A stretch of 6,070 nt of DNA from Phycisphaerales bacterium (GTDB lineage Bacteria > Planctomycetota > Phycisphaerae > Tepidisphaerales > Tepidisphaeraceae): assembly GCA_028288905.1 (NCBI GenBank), contig JAQGHJ010000041.1, positions 1 through 6,070 on the forward strand, written 5' to 3'. Each line of letters starts with the position of its first letter. Within the stretch, counting starts at the first letter, position 1. This document shows, piece by piece, positions 5,996-6,070 of the stretch. Below the pieces are notes generated by a model that did no database searches, was not told the DNA's origin, and saw only the letters and a program-made list of their open reading frames with translations. A program made the translations under genes and the position numbers.

Positions 5996-6016
5996 CGGCG
6001 GGGCGGTTCAGCCGTC
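5994..6016 (+). terminator. Short hairpin overlapping the asd stop codon
   Basis: GACGGC (5994-5999) pairs with GCCGTC (6011-6016) across an 11-nt loop, starting within the TGA stop. There is no T-tract, so it is a weak candidate for termination. Confidence 0.2.
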
Positions 6017-6053
6017 CAGGCCATGTCGTTCGCCGGCACGTCGGACCGGCCCC

Positions 6054-6059
6054 TTGACC
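6054..6059 (+). promoter_or_regulatory. -35-like box at the window edge
   Basis: TTGACC matches the -35 consensus at five of six positions. Its -10 partner would fall past the end of the window, so it cannot be confirmed. The rest of 6017-6070 shows only a repeated GACCGGC (6044-6050 and 6056-6062). Confidence 0.15.
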
Positions 6060-6070
6060 GGCACCGGGGT

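Noticed and set aside
4522..6057. 511-codon reading across the gap and through asd in another frame
   Set aside because: It is Arg/Pro/Gly-rich, begins in the dispersed repeat and runs through asd out of frame; the true asd frame has all catalytic residues.
1..6070. CRISPR array, tRNA, rRNA, transposase or phage genes
   Set aside because: I saw no spaced direct repeats, cloverleaf-like pattern, rRNA-like stretch or mobile-element protein on either strand.

Overview
The window is very GC-rich and has three long genes, all on the + strand. They encode a fused ABC exporter (104-2644), a DEAD-box-type RNA helicase (2785-4509) and aspartate-semialdehyde dehydrogenase, asd (4994-5995). Codon third positions are almost all G or C. 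The proteins carry long low-complexity insertions, and the upstream regions show isolated TATACT/TACAAT -10 boxes in GC-rich DNA. Together with the GNAGCGAAGG-type dispersed repeat, this suggests a high-GC planctomycete, possibly of the Gemmata group. That is an inference from style and not a database match.

Layout. Positions 1-103 hold a -10 box and a 5'-UTR hairpin. 104-2644 is a type-I exporter half-transporter with an unusual PDZ-like domain in its first extracytoplasmic loop and a long TMD-NBD linker that contains four tandem CCAAGGA-type heptamers. 2645-2784 is a short intergenic region with a weak stem-loop and a good promoter (TTGGCC, 17 bp, TACAAT). 2785-4509 is the helicase, probably starting at TTG, with about 105 extra residues inside its first RecA domain. 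4510-4993 is the only long gap. It holds a strong stem-loop just after the helicase stop, a copy of a widespread dispersed repeat, a possible promoter, a very short threonine-rich reading frame and a series of stem-loops. 4994-5995 is asd. 5996-6070 holds a weak hairpin and a -35-like box at the edge.

The three genes do not form an obvious pathway. Each seems to have its own promoter. The most interesting idea is in the asd leader. An 18-codon frame, MPFTPTTTKTGKATTTTR, has nine threonines and two lysines, and overlaps one arm of a perfect 12-bp inverted repeat, with further hairpins before asd. Asd makes the common precursor of threonine, lysine, methionine and isoleucine, so this has the layout of a thrL-like attenuator. 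It is a hypothesis: the frame has no clear ribosome binding site, the terminator-like hairpin has a poor T-tract, and GC-rich ACG/GAC repeats can give threonine runs by chance. Other points of interest are the PDZ-ABC fusion, the frame-sensitive heptamer array and the helicase insertion.
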